Source: Cyanobacteria bacterium FACHB-DQ100 (GTDB lineage: Bacteria > Cyanobacteriota > Cyanobacteriia > Leptolyngbyales > Leptolyngbyaceae). Taken from it: a stretch of DNA of 64,000 bases. Position numbers and translations under genes: made by a program. Positions 1 through 10,150 of the stretch are shown here, in pieces (positions within the stretch are counted from its first letter, which is position 1; each line of letters opens with the position of its first letter). The notes under the pieces were generated by a model, which searched no databases, was not told the origin of the DNA, and saw nothing but the letters and a program-made list of their open reading frames with translations. The DNA is taken from NCBI GenBank assembly GCA_014695195.1, contig JACJNW010000023.1, positions 302,790 to 366,789 of the forward strand. The letters are read 5' to 3'.

Positions 1-213
1 AAGAAAGGCTGTGTAAAGCACGTAAGAAGCTTTACCTGTCACCTTGACTTCGCTCAGTATCGAACCTGAGATTAGGGATTAGCTTGCTTTGTCAATCCTT
101 ACTGATCACTATGGAATCGATTTAGAAACTTTAGCGATCGTTGAATTGATCCTGAAAATGCAAGTTAACGTATTAAGGGGTTTTCACATCCCGCACTTGA
201 TGTCTCTTACTAA

Positions 214-1503
<1,290 letters not shown>

Positions 1504-1531
1504 TTGCTCCAAATTATTTGATCTACATTTC

Positions 1532-1563
1532 AGGTAGGTAGCCTCATGCTACCTACCTTTTCT
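1532..1563 (+). terminator. Rho-independent terminator of ahcY
   Basis: A perfect 11-bp stem (AGGTAGGTAGC / GCTACCTACCT) with a 5-base loop is followed by TTTTCT, 29 bases after the ahcY stop codon. Confidence 0.85.
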
Positions 1564-1604
1564 GTGTGAGCTTCACTGCTACGTAGCGCTTTAGAAGCGC
1601 TAGC

Positions 1605-1666
1605 AAAATAAAAGAGCGCTCTACTTCTTCAACCGTTATGTCACCGTTAAAGGAGTAGAGTGCCCT
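1605..1666 (-). terminator. Hairpin, probable terminator downstream of tRNA-Lys
   Basis: Arms of 17 bases at 1613-1629 and 1650-1666 pair with only two or three mismatches. Read on the minus strand the hairpin is followed by TTTTATTTT, as expected for a terminator of the tRNA-Lys transcript. Confidence 0.55.
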
Positions 1667-1711
1667 TATTAAATCAATTGGAGCTTAAGAAATAGCAGCC
1701 CCAGAAAATTA

Positions 1712-1783
1712 TGGGTCGCCCGGGATTCGAACCCGAGACCAGTCGGTTAAAAGCCGAATGCTCTACCGCTGAGCTAGCGACCC
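1712..1783 (-). tRNA. trnK: tRNA-Lys (UUU)
   Basis: Read on the minus strand the sequence folds into a full cloverleaf: acceptor GGGTCGC/GCGACCC, D arm GCTC/GAGC, anticodon loop CTTTTAA and T loop TTCGAAT. The anticodon is UUU, giving lysine. CCA is not encoded. The top base pair of the anticodon stem is mismatched. Confidence 0.95.
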
Positions 1784-1876
1784 GCGGATTTCGTAACCTT
1801 GCTTAATCTAACACACAAACTGGGTAAATTCCAAGCAAAACTGAATTTTTTTAGAGGACGATCGCGAAAGGACATC

Positions 1877-1928
1877 GGGGAGTACGGCTGTTCGATTCTG
1901 TTTAAATCCGAAACACAGCTTACTCCCC
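1877..1928 (-). terminator. Long hairpin after the PRC-barrel gene
   Basis: The arms GGGGAGTA and TACTCCCC, extended inward by GCTGT/ACAGC, form a long stem-loop just past the stop codon of the PRC-barrel gene. There is no clear T-tract, so termination is an inference from position. Confidence 0.4.
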
Positions 1929-1942
1929 AATTCTCAACCCCG

Positions 1943-3610
1943 TTAGTTGTGAATCGCGTGTTCTTGCTCTAGCGATGCCATCCCAGGTTCAGGGGCACGT
2001 AGCTCTTCTTCGCGAATCGTCGGTTCTTTGCTGTAAACAGAATTAAGCAGAATGTTGATCACACCACTGGCTTCCGCTTGCTCGATCGCTTTGTGAGTAA
2101 TGATTTCACCCACGTTCAGGATCACGTTGTCTTGACGATCAAGAATGACTCGATTCACCGGACGACCCAAAGCGTGTTCGACGCGATTGCGGTGGATTGC
2201 ACTAGCGCTACGACCTTGGTATTCAGCGATGCGCTCCTTGAGGTCGTGCCACAGCGTTTTGGCATTTTCGCGGGCGATCGCAGCTTCCTCCTGGAAGATT
2301 GCAGCTTCTTGATGCAGTCGGCTCGATGCGATCGAGGAGTGATTTCGTAAGCGGGTACGGACGATCGCTAAAGAATCGTTTGTCGTACCACGAACCGCTT
2401 CGGTTGGATGCAATCCGACTGCATCTAGGAGCGCAGTTTCTCGGTTGGTGGCTTTGGCACGTTGGATCACGATATCGGTAACGATCTGACCGGGTGCAGC
2501 GATGATCGCACCACTGTCAGCGCGAATCATGCGATCGGCGCGTCGTCCTTTAGCTTGTTCGACTCCGAATCGAGCCGTCACCGTCGAGAAGGTTTCATTT
2601 GCTCTTTGAGTTAAGGTTTGAAATCCAGTCCGGGCGCGATCGCTGACTTCTTGAAATCCGGTTTGAACGCGCTCTCCCAATTCATGAAGCTGGCGGTTAG
2701 CGGGTGCAGTCAAGCTTCCCCCTGCGGCGCGGTAGAGGCTTTCTAGTTCGCCTGCGTAGCGAGCTGCTTCGGCAACGGTTAGGGTGATGACTTGATCTTT
2801 ACCAATCAGCAGTTGTCCGTCATCGGTGTAGATATCGCGATCGACCGTCTTTCCAATCACATAGGCAAACTGCTCATCGGGATCGACAAGTTGATTTGTC
2901 ATCGTTGTGGTGGCGCTGTGCGTTCCGTTTTCAAATCCATTCGAGACGGTGGTGGTCGCGGCTTGGAGTCTTGTATTTGCGGCTTCTGCGCTGCGTTGGA
3001 GCTGCTCCTGTGTCGATTGAGCTGCGGTTTGAATGCTTTGACCTGCCGCTTCTGAGCCTTCTTGAATGCGAGCCGATGCGCTTTGCATTGCACCCCGGAT
3101 GCCGCCGACTTGTTCTTCCATCAGTTCCGCCGTTTCGGGGGGAACAAAAGTGACATCGCGACCGATGCGGATCGTCTGAGGTGCAGGAATAAACGATCGA
3201 CCCGAATAAGCATCTGCAAAGATACCGCCCGACGTTTCGTAGCCTTCGATCGCGCCCGTTTGCTCGTCAAAGAACAGATCGACGACAGAGCCGAGATAGC
3301 GTCCGTCGGTGGTAACAATGCGGGTGCCTTTGAGAATAATATTGCGACGAAATACCCGATGAATTCGCTCATCGTGGTGTGTAGAAATGATCGCTTCTTT
3401 AGTTGGAATGATTAGAGTGTCGCTTCCAAATGCGGAAATTGCTTCAAGCGGAACGACTTTTGCTGAATGAAATAAACCTGATTCTTGAACTAGAATCCCT
3501 AATAATTGATTGGTGTCTTGATCAAAGATGAGGTCTTGAACTCGTGCCACGCGCTTGCCAGTATCAAAGGCAAGAATTGTTCTGCCGATGATGTCACTTC
3601 CTTTTCTCAT
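1943..3610 (-). CDS. PRC-barrel domain protein with amphipathic helical repeats
   Basis: The 555-residue product begins with two PRC-barrel-like modules (about residues 1-80 and 85-165; the first contains TILAFDTGKRVARVQDLIFD). Long Ala/Gln/Arg-rich helical stretches follow, near 170-240 and 310-350, resembling apolipoprotein or LEA-like repeats. A further PRC-like segment lies around 245-300, and additional beta segments occur near the C-terminus (VNRVILDRQDNVILNVGEII). PRC barrels generally act as protein-interaction or photosynthetic-assembly modules; a specific role cannot be read here. A GAGGG ribosome site precedes the ATG. A 58-codon membrane protein gene lies 48 bases upstream on the same strand, so the two probably form an operon. 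Confidence 0.7.
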   Translation of the reverse strand: MRKGSDIIGRTILAFDTGKRVARVQDLIFDQDTNQLLGILVQESGLFHSAKVVPLEAISAFGSDTLIIPTKEAIISTHHDERIHRVFRRNIILKGTRIVTTDGRYLGSVVDLFFDEQTGAIEGYETSGGIFADAYSGRSFIPAPQTIRIGRDVTFVPPETAELMEEQVGGIRGAMQSASARIQEGSEAAGQSIQTAAQSTQEQLQRSAEAANTRLQAATTTVSNGFENGTHSATTTMTNQLVDPDEQFAYVIGKTVDRDIYTDDGQLLIGKDQVITLTVAEAARYAGELESLYRAAGGSLTAPANRQLHELGERVQTGFQEVSDRARTGFQTLTQRANETFSTVTARFGVEQAKGRRADRMIRADSGAIIAAPGQIVTDIVIQRAKATNRETALLDAVGLHPTEAVRGTTNDSLAIVRTRLRNHSSIASSRLHQEAAIFQEEAAIARENAKTLWHDLKERIAEYQGRSASAIHRNRVEHALGRPVNRVILDRQDNVILNVGEIITHKAIEQAEASGVINILLNSVYSKEPTIREEELRAPEPGMASLEQEHAIHN

Positions 3611-3658
3611 GATGCCCTCTTATTAAAGCTTGGATGTAATTGATAAAAATTCAGCAAG

Positions 3659-3835
3659 TTATCTTGCGTCAAAGTCGTTATTTTGATCGATCGGATAAGG
3701 CACAGTACGACCAAATCCGGGAACAACATTCATATATCCGTAGTATTCAAGTGAGACTCCAAGGGCAGCGGCAGCGAGAATAATCAGCGCGATCGCGGGA
3801 GTCGGATTTGAGCGTTTCCCAACTAGGCGTGGCAT
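3659..3835 (-). CDS. Small single-pass membrane protein
   Basis: A 58-codon frame starts at ATG 3835 and ends with TAA. Its translation begins MPRLVGKRSNPTPAIALIIL, runs through an Ala-rich hydrophobic helix to LEYYGYMNVVPGFGR, and ends in an acidic soluble tail, which predicts one membrane segment (residues about 13-28) with a basic N-terminus. The pattern of a basic start, one helix and a conserved-looking YGYxNVVPGFGR motif is typical of real small thylakoid or plasma-membrane proteins. I recall similar cyanobacterial proteins but cannot name the family. It is upstream of and co-directional with the PRC-barrel gene, with a 48-base gap. Confidence 0.6.
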   Translation of the reverse strand: MPRLVGKRSNPTPAIALIILAAAALGVSLEYYGYMNVVPGFGRTVPYPIDQNNDFDAR

Positions 3836-4095
3836 ATTAATTTCCAGTAAATGAATTACAAAAATAGAACAGCAGATTTGAGGCGATTAGCGATTCCTGA
3901 ACTTATCGTTCCGCTAATAATCAAACTGTAGATTTTTGTGAATTTATTGCCATCAATCTACCGATGTAATTCAGGTGAAGGATTAATCCTTATTTGATTT
4001 CTGAAGATGGTTTGTTTGGCGATCGTTCTTACAACAACACCCCACTCCCCACTTCACAACTGATTCAGGATCGCTACAGATAAAACGACTGGCTT

Positions 4096-5373
4096 CTACA
4101 ACAGCTTCAATTGCGTCTGCCCGACTTCCATTTCTCCAGCATCCGATTCAATATAAAACTCTTCCTCTGCTAGTAACGCTTTTGCCGCTTCTAAAATCGG
4201 TTCAGCTAACAGTTTCAAGTCTTCGCGATTGGCTAAATAGGCTCTGAGGGCATCTAAAGGCTCGATCGCACTTCCGACCCCTAATTCCGGTAAGCGCGAT
4301 CGTGACATCTGACTGAGCAATCCTGCCTGAATCGTGTAGGTGTGCGCGATCGATAAAACAGTGTGCAAGTCGGAATCATCGATCAAATCAATCTGCTCAG
4401 GACGAACTTGGTAAATGACGCGAACGACGGCATCTTCAATCGGCTTATTCTCGATCGCCGCCAGTAACTCTGAATGGGGATCGTCCGACTCGGTTAAATC
4501 GAGTTCGATCGTGCAGAATGAGCGCACAGGCAGCGGGCAGAATTCGAGCGTGGTCGAACCGCGCTCGACTTTCACCAGAGCATAGCCTTTCTCCTCATGT
4601 TCCTCGCTAAAATCAACGCGCTCGATACTGCCGGGATAAACCACAAGCGGATCTTCTGACAAAATTTGATGTCGATGCACATGACCTAAAGCCACATAAT
4701 CGAACGCATCGCGAGTTAAAAATTCTAATGGAATTGTGAACCCTTTACCAACGGCTAGAAATCGCTCTGCGCCATAGCTTGCGGCATCCACCATCAAATG
4801 CGCCAGCAATACGGTTGGAATTGTGGGATCGAGCCGACGGATTTCACCTTCCATTGCCGCTCGTAATCGATCGAGCAGTAAATGCCCTACTTCCGACATT
4901 GATAACCCTTCGGTTTCAGGGCGAGTTAACAACGTCGATCGCGTCAACCAAGGTAAGGTAATCACTTGAATGTCACCGTTCCGGGTTTGGATGCGATGCG
5001 TTTCTAATCGATCGCCCACAACCACGTGAGGGACACCCAGCGTTCGATAAATACACAAACTTGCACCGCCCGCGCCTTGAGAATGCTGATCGTGATTTCC
5101 AACTAAGAGAACAACAGGAATTCCTAAATCGGCAAGGCGGCGAAACTGTCCCGCAAAGGCTTGCTGAATGTAGGGGGGCGGAGTTGCATCCGGGAACGCA
5201 TCGCCGCCAAATAGCACTAAATCCACGGGTTCAGAAATGGCGCGATCGATACATTTTCCTAAAGTAGCGACAAAATCTTCCAGTCGCGTATTCAATCCAG
5301 TTTCGGGATTAATCTTGCCGTGAGCAAACCCGCTACCGAGATGAATATCCGACAAATGAAGAATCTTGATCAT
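4096..5373 (-). CDS. sbcD: SbcD/Mre11-type DNA repair exonuclease subunit
   Basis: A metallophosphoesterase of the Mre11/SbcD class, which in complex with an SbcC/Rad50 ATPase opens hairpins and trims DNA ends. The 425-residue product shows the metal-binding motifs in order: SDIHLG near the start, GGDAF, GNHD, LAHLM and GHVHRH. A long C-terminal region typical of SbcD-like capping domains follows. The start codon lies only 4 bases after the stop of the upstream dehydrogenase gene, so the two are probably co-transcribed. No sbcC lies in the window. The family is clear; whether it pairs with a distant SbcC is inferred. Confidence 0.85.
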   Translation of the reverse strand: MIKILHLSDIHLGSGFAHGKINPETGLNTRLEDFVATLGKCIDRAISEPVDLVLFGGDAFPDATPPPYIQQAFAGQFRRLADLGIPVVLLVGNHDQHSQGAGGASLCIYRTLGVPHVVVGDRLETHRIQTRNGDIQVITLPWLTRSTLLTRPETEGLSMSEVGHLLLDRLRAAMEGEIRRLDPTIPTVLLAHLMVDAASYGAERFLAVGKGFTIPLEFLTRDAFDYVALGHVHRHQILSEDPLVVYPGSIERVDFSEEHEEKGYALVKVERGSTTLEFCPLPVRSFCTIELDLTESDDPHSELLAAIENKPIEDAVVRVIYQVRPEQIDLIDDSDLHTVLSIAHTYTIQAGLLSQMSRSRLPELGVGSAIEPLDALRAYLANREDLKLLAEPILEAAKALLAEEEFYIESDAGEMEVGQTQLKLL

Positions 5374-5377
5374 AAAT

Positions 5378-6184
5378 TTAGCGAGTCATACCACTGCGAA
5401 TAATTGTACTAAACACGCGGTCAGGCAGCACCTTTCTCAATGTGAGGAAAAGGCGACCGACACGATCGCTCCCATACCGCAATCGTCGCGAATCATCGGT
5501 TGCTGCTCGGTAGATCGTTTCTGCCACAACTTCTGCGGGTTCCCCTTGTTCACCTGCCCGTTTCAGATTTGCCAAAACTCGATTGACAAACTCGTCATAA
5601 GCAGTGATTTCGGATCGGGCAATGTCGGGAGAGCGATCGAAGAAATCGGTTTTGATCGGACCGGGTTCAACTAACTTGACGCGGATGTTAAACGGCTCTA
5701 ATTCGTATTGCAGCCCTTCAGAAAAGCCCTCAACCGCCCATTTGCTGGAGTTGTACATTGTGTAGGTCGGAAACGATATTCGACCCGCGATCGACGTGAT
5801 GTTTACAATGATTCCCGATCGCCGTTCTCGAAAATGCGGTAGTACGGCTCTGGTAACTTCCATCAGTCCAAACACATTCGTATCGAACTGTTTGCGAATC
5901 TGCTCCGGTGAACAATTCTCGAATGCTCCGATCAATCCATAACCTGCATTGTTGACCAAAACATCGATCGCGCCAAATTGGGACAAGGATTGAGCGATCG
6001 CGCTTTGAATTGAATCTCGATCGGTGACATCAAGCCGGAGTGGATGAATGTTTTCGGTGAGCCAATCGGCTTTTTCGGGAGTTCGCATCGTTGCAATCAC
6101 TGTCCAGCCTTTTTGCGCGAACAGTAAAGCGGTCGATCGACCAATTCCCGTTGATGCGCCTGTAATTAAAACCGTTTTCGTCAT
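5378..6184 (-). CDS. Short-chain dehydrogenase/reductase
   Basis: A classical SDR family oxidoreductase (268 residues) that should use NAD(P)(H) in the cytosol; the substrate is unknown. Visible motifs are the dinucleotide-binding TGASTGIG at the N-terminus, DVTDRDSI, NNAGYG, the catalytic serine in NITSIAG and the YNSSK catalytic pair, followed by the EPGPIKT loop. The gene lies upstream of sbcD with a 4-base gap and is divergent from the glutaredoxin-like gene across about 29 bases, a compact shared promoter region. Nothing in the context fixes the substrate. Confidence 0.88.
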   Translation of the reverse strand: MTKTVLITGASTGIGRSTALLFAQKGWTVIATMRTPEKADWLTENIHPLRLDVTDRDSIQSAIAQSLSQFGAIDVLVNNAGYGLIGAFENCSPEQIRKQFDTNVFGLMEVTRAVLPHFRERRSGIIVNITSIAGRISFPTYTMYNSSKWAVEGFSEGLQYELEPFNIRVKLVEPGPIKTDFFDRSPDIARSEITAYDEFVNRVLANLKRAGEQGEPAEVVAETIYRAATDDSRRLRYGSDRVGRLFLTLRKVLPDRVFSTIIRSGMTR

Positions 6185-6213
6185 AATATCGGGGGATGAT
6201 TTGGCACGCAGTC

Positions 6214-6468
6214 ATGAAACTTATTCTGTACAGTAAGCCCGGATGCCATCTGTGTGAAGGGTTGCAGGAGAAATTAGAGCAAATCCACAGCTTTTCGTTT
6301 GAACTCGAAATTCGGGATATCACGACCCGCGACGATTGGTTTCAGGCGTATCAATACGAAATCCCGGTTTTGTATTTTGAGGATAAAATGCTGCCACGTC
6401 TTTCTCCACGATCGACCGTTCAACAAGTGGAATCTATGTTACAGAAATATATGTCATCAAACGCTTAA
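6214..6468 (+). CDS. Glutaredoxin-like thiol protein (DUF836 type)
   Basis: A small thioredoxin-fold protein of 84 residues. It begins MKLILYSKPGCHLCEG, with a CxxC redox centre (Cys11 and Cys14), and continues with the IRDITTRDDW and EIPVLYFEDK segments that form the cis-Pro loop of this fold. An in-frame ATG at 6196 exists, but the thioredoxin fold begins at 6214, so I chose the later start. It probably works as a disulfide or glutathione-linked redox protein; the partner is unknown. It is followed 36 bases later by murE on the same strand. Confidence 0.75.
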   Translation: MKLILYSKPGCHLCEGLQEKLEQIHSFSFELEIRDITTRDDWFQAYQYEIPVLYFEDKMLPRLSPRSTVQQVESMLQKYMSSNA

Positions 6469-6504
6469 AACGTAGGCGAAGCTCGATTGGGCAAGGAGTT
6501 ATCG

Positions 6505-8010
6505 ATGCAGCTTAAAGAATTATTAGCCAAGCTTCCGAACATGGGCGAGATTCCGAATCATCCCGCGCTCAATGCTGAAGTCAAACGGTTAACCACGAAT
6601 TCGCTTTCCTGTCAGATGGGCGATTTGTTTATCGGAATGCCGGGGACTCGTGTGGACGGAGGAGATTTTTGGCAAAGCGCGATCGCGGCAGGTGCGATCG
6701 CGGCGATCGTGTCTCCGCAAGCTGCGAGTCGGGCGATGGGCGATCCGGCGTTTCAGTCCGAACCGCCGCCGCTCGTGATTCCGGCGATCGACATGGCTCA
6801 AGCTTGCGCCGATTTAGCGACTGCGTTTTATGATTTTCCGGCTCAAAAGCTGAAGTTGGTTGGGGTCACGGGCACGAATGGCAAAACCACGACCACGCAT
6901 TTGATTGAATATTTGCTGGAGCGCTCAAATAAATCCACCGCCCTACTGGGAACGCTCTACACGCGCTGGAAAGGCTTTCAGCAAACGGCGCTGCATACGA
7001 CTCCGTTTCCGGTGGAATTGCAGCATCAGTTAGATTCAGCGATCAAGGCTGGCTGTGAATTTGGCGTGATGGAGGTGAGTTCTCACGCGCTGGCTCAAGG
7101 TCGGGTGTTGGGCTGCGAATTTGAAGTGGCGGTGTTTACGAATTTGACCCAAGATCACCTCGACTTTCACCGCGATATGGATGACTACTTCGCAGCCAAA
7201 GCGCTCTTATTTGATGGCGATTATTTGCGAGGGAAAGCGATCGTCAATCTCGACGATCCGTATGGGCAGAAGTTGGTCAATCAGTTGAATTGCGACTCTG
7301 TTTGGACATACAGCACTCAGCAACAAGCGGATCTGTGGACAAGCAATCTGAATTATGAATCAGACGGTGTGAGTGGTGCACTGCATACTCCAAAGGGCGA
7401 AGCTGCGTTTAAGTCGCCGTTAGTCGGACAGTTTAACTTAGCGAATTTGCTGGCAGCAGTAGGAGCAGGATTACAGTTAGGGTTAGAATTGAGCGCGATC
7501 GTGGAAGCGCTACCCGGCTTTACGGGAGTTCCCGGACGCATGGAACAAGTTCAAATTAAACCCGATCAAGATATCAGCGTGATTGTAGACTATGCTCACA
7601 CGCCGGATAGTTTGGAAAATATGCTGAAAGCATCTCGTCCGTTTATTGGGGGACAGATGATTTGTGTGTTCGGCTGTGGGGGAGACCGCGATCGTACCAA
7701 GCGCCCGAAAATGGGGAGCATTGCCGCAGCGTTAGCCGATCAAGTGATCGTCACTTCGGATAATCCCAGAACTGAAAATCCAGAGCAGATTCTAGAAGAT
7801 GTGGTGGCTGGAATTCCAAAATCAGTGAACCCAACTGTGATTAGCGATCGTGCGACTGCGATTAGAACCGCAATCTTGCAGGCAAAACCCGGCGATGGCG
7901 TGTTGATCGCGGGTAAAGGGCACGAAGATTATCAGATTCTGGGTACGGAGAAGATTCATTTTGACGATCGAGAACAGGCGCGAGCGGCGCTGGTCGATCG
8001 GTTCCAATAA
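6505..8010 (+). CDS. murE: UDP-MurNAc-tripeptide ligase (meso-diaminopimelate adding)
   Basis: This ligase adds the third stem-peptide residue to UDP-MurNAc-L-Ala-D-Glu in the cytosol during peptidoglycan synthesis. The 501-residue product has the ATP loop GVTGTNGKTTTTHL, the Mur central-domain motifs EVSSHAL and FTNLTQDHLDFH, and the C-terminal motif DNPRTENP. In MurE enzymes DNPR marks meso-diaminopimelate as the amino acid added, in keeping with the Gram-negative type wall of cyanobacteria. A TTG at 6487 is also in frame, but AAGGAG lies just before ATG 6505, which decides the start. A hairpin repeat follows the stop codon. Confidence 0.96.
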   Translation: MQLKELLAKLPNMGEIPNHPALNAEVKRLTTNSLSCQMGDLFIGMPGTRVDGGDFWQSAIAAGAIAAIVSPQAASRAMGDPAFQSEPPPLVIPAIDMAQACADLATAFYDFPAQKLKLVGVTGTNGKTTTTHLIEYLLERSNKSTALLGTLYTRWKGFQQTALHTTPFPVELQHQLDSAIKAGCEFGVMEVSSHALAQGRVLGCEFEVAVFTNLTQDHLDFHRDMDDYFAAKALLFDGDYLRGKAIVNLDDPYGQKLVNQLNCDSVWTYSTQQQADLWTSNLNYESDGVSGALHTPKGEAAFKSPLVGQFNLANLLAAVGAGLQLGLELSAIVEALPGFTGVPGRMEQVQIKPDQDISVIVDYAHTPDSLENMLKASRPFIGGQMICVFGCGGDRDRTKRPKMGSIAAALADQVIVTSDNPRTENPEQILEDVVAGIPKSVNPTVISDRATAIRTAILQAKPGDGVLIAGKGHEDYQILGTEKIHFDDREQARAALVDRFQ

Positions 8011-8015
8011 ATCCG

Positions 8016-8046
8016 GGTAGAGACGTTTCGCCGAAGCGCCTCTACC
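8016..8046. repeat. Hairpin repeat after murE (GTAGAGACG type)
   Basis: The arms GGTAGAG and CTCTACC enclose a second pairing CGTTTCG/CGAAGCG, giving one long imperfect hairpin. Similar palindromes with GTAAAGACGCG arms occur at 22640-22692, so this belongs to a dispersed palindromic repeat family. It may double as a transcription terminator for murE. Confidence 0.6.
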
Positions 8047-8086
8047 GTGTCGGGTACACGCACCAATTTTCACTAGGCAACAAATC

Positions 8087-9112
8087 ATGTCTCGATCGAG
8101 CGCGTTACGCTACTACGTTTTATCCCGATTGTTGATGGCTCCATTGATGATTTGGTTGATCACCACGATCGTATTTCTTCTACTCAGAGCAACTCCCGGC
8201 GATCCAGTCGATGCGCTTTTAGGGCCAAGAGCACCCCAAGCCGCAAAAGATGAACTCCGCAATCAGTTAGGACTCGGTAAGCCTTTATTTTTTCAATACC
8301 TAGACTACATGGGGTCGCTGCTGCGACTCGATTTAGGTAAATCCTTAACCACTCAAGGACAAGCCGTTTGGGAAATTATTGGTAAGTTCTTCCCGGCAAC
8401 TGTCGAACTGGCGATCGTGTCGTTGGCGATCGCGCTCGCTGTTGGGATTACTGTGGGTGCAATTTCCGCCTCGCGTCCGAACACTGCCTTAGATGCGGGT
8501 GGACGGCTGTTTGGCATCATCACCTATTCCATTCCAATGTTTTGGTTCGGCATGGTGTTGCAACTTGTATTTGCTGTTGGATTGAAGTGGTTTCCGCTGG
8601 GAACGAGATTTCCGCTCACGATCGCACCTCCCCAAGCGGTCACAGGACTGTATACGATCGATAGTCTGCTCAGTGGTCATCTGGATCAATTTCTAGTTGC
8701 GCTCTATTATCTTGCGCTGCCTGCGATTACGCTTGGGGTGTTAATCAGCGGCATTTTTGAGCGAATCGTGCGTGTTAATCTGAGGCAAACTCTGCAAGCG
8801 GAATATGTCGAAGCTGCCCGCGCACGAGGAATCCCAGAATTGAAGCTCCTGATCAATCATGCGTTGAAAAATGCAATGATTCCAGTGATCACAATTCTGG
8901 GGCTGACATTCGCTGCGTTGTTAGGGGGAGCAATTCTTACAGAGGTGACATTCTCATGGCCCGGACTTGCAAATCGCTTATACCGAGCCATTTCTCAACG
9001 AGATTATCCAACCGTGCAAGGAATCGTTGTTTTCTTTGCGGCTATTGTTGCGATCGCTAGTATTGTGATCGACATCATTAACGCTTACATCGATCCTCGA
9101 ATTCGCTATTAA
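8087..9112 (+). CDS. ABC transporter permease, dipeptide/oligopeptide (DppB) type
   Basis: A membrane permease of 341 residues in the BPD_transp_1 family that moves peptides or nickel as part of a five-part ABC importer. It begins with a membrane helix and the segment LLRATPGDPVDALLG, typical of DppB/OppB proteins. It has about six hydrophobic helices and carries the EAA-loop sequence EAARARGIPELKLLINHALKN, which contacts the ATPase. No partner permease, ATPase or binding protein is nearby, so the rest of the transporter must be elsewhere. Orphan DppB genes of this sort are common in cyanobacteria. The 3' end overlaps the convergent secreted-protein gene by 4 bases. Confidence 0.88.
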   Translation: MSRSSALRYYVLSRLLMAPLMIWLITTIVFLLLRATPGDPVDALLGPRAPQAAKDELRNQLGLGKPLFFQYLDYMGSLLRLDLGKSLTTQGQAVWEIIGKFFPATVELAIVSLAIALAVGITVGAISASRPNTALDAGGRLFGIITYSIPMFWFGMVLQLVFAVGLKWFPLGTRFPLTIAPPQAVTGLYTIDSLLSGHLDQFLVALYYLALPAITLGVLISGIFERIVRVNLRQTLQAEYVEAARARGIPELKLLINHALKNAMIPVITILGLTFAALLGGAILTEVTFSWPGLANRLYRAISQRDYPTVQGIVVFFAAIVAIASIVIDIINAYIDPRIRY

Positions 9113-10002
9113 CGAGGCGCACAAGCAACAGACACCGACGAAGCGACTTGATTTGATCCAGCGTTAGCACTGAACGATCGTTGACCGTATTGGAGCGCAT
9201 TCAAATTCGATATCACTTCATGACCAGCCGTTCCTGCCGGACCGTTGTAGCGGTATGCCACTGCCGGATTAGGATTGTTTGCGTCAAACTGACGATTGAC
9301 TGCAACAGGACGCACACCCGAATTGGAATTGTAGGTTGTCGTTGAACCCATCGTGTTCTGGTTCGCAGTTGAACCCATCATGTTCTGGTTTGTCGTTGCG
9401 CCAGCCGTGTTGGGAACGCCAATTCTTGCAGCCGCGGTGCTTGAATCTAAATTCTGAGTGTTGTTCGCTGAGGTCGAATTGACCGAACTGCTCATGCTGC
9501 GGTTCATACTCATGTCGCCGTTCATATTAGCGTTAGCGCTCTGGTTAGTAGTCGCGCCAGCCGTGTTGGGAACGCCAATTCTCGCAGCCGCGGTACTCGA
9601 GTCTAAGTTCTGAGTATTATTGGTGCCGCCGATCGAATTGCTTGCGCTGTTACGAACACTGCTGTTACGGACACTGAGGTCTGAATTCAGAGTCAGGCTA
9701 CCATTGTCAACTCCAGTTCTGGCAGTGTCATAGCTCGACGGTGCAATTCCGGTGCTGCTCGAAGTTTCGGAGTCGATCGGGCCACCCACACCACCGGCTA
9801 CAGGTACACAGTTATCAGAAGTGCTACCGGGGGTTTGAGTATTGAACTGATTTTGGTTTTCCAGGCGGTTGACATCGCCATTGTTAACAACGCCTTGTGT
9901 GGGCACTGCTTGAGCAAATGCGGGCAATGCCATCACGGCAGCGGTTCCAGTTGCGCTCAGAATAGCGAGTGTACGTTGAGCAAGGTTCATGTGAGATTTC
10001 AT
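9109..10002 (-). CDS. Secreted Asn/Ser/Thr-rich protein with internal repeats
   Basis: The product starts MKSHMNLAQRTLAILSATGT and continues to a signal-peptidase site after ALPAFAQA, so it is exported. The mature part is rich in Asn, Ser, Thr and Gln and contains two nearly identical 27-residue units built around NLDSSTAAARIGVPNTAG. It has one cysteine near the start of the mature part (DNCVP) and one at the C-terminus (VACAPR), which could form a disulfide. ATG 10002 is preceded by GAGG at a good distance; the in-frame TTG further upstream is unlikely. No known family is recognised. Composition suggests a periplasmic or surface protein. Confidence 0.6.
   Translation of the reverse strand: MKSHMNLAQRTLAILSATGTAAVMALPAFAQAVPTQGVVNNGDVNRLENQNQFNTQTPGSTSDNCVPVAGGVGGPIDSETSSSTGIAPSSYDTARTGVDNGSLTLNSDLSVRNSSVRNSASNSIGGTNNTQNLDSSTAAARIGVPNTAGATTNQSANANMNGDMSMNRSMSSSVNSTSANNTQNLDSSTAAARIGVPNTAGATTNQNMMGSTANQNTMGSTTTYNSNSGVRPVAVNRQFDANNPNPAVAYRYNGPAGTAGHEVISNLNALQYGQRSFSANAGSNQVASSVSVACAPR
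9385..9621 (-). repeat. Two 81-bp intragenic repeat units
   Basis: Units at 9385-9465 and 9541-9621, 156 bases apart, encode the same 27-residue segment of the secreted protein with few, mostly silent differences. This points to an in-frame duplication under selection for protein sequence. Confidence 0.75.
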
Positions 10003-10150
10003 AGGTTTCCTCAAAAGACTAAAGTAGTAAATGACGTTAGAAAATCTGTGCTTTCCTATACTCCTTAACTGTAAAAAGAAAAACTACAGTCGTTCTCTGT
10101 CTTTCGGGGTTACTCACTCTCTCTCAACAGTAGGAAAGATTAATCCCTCT

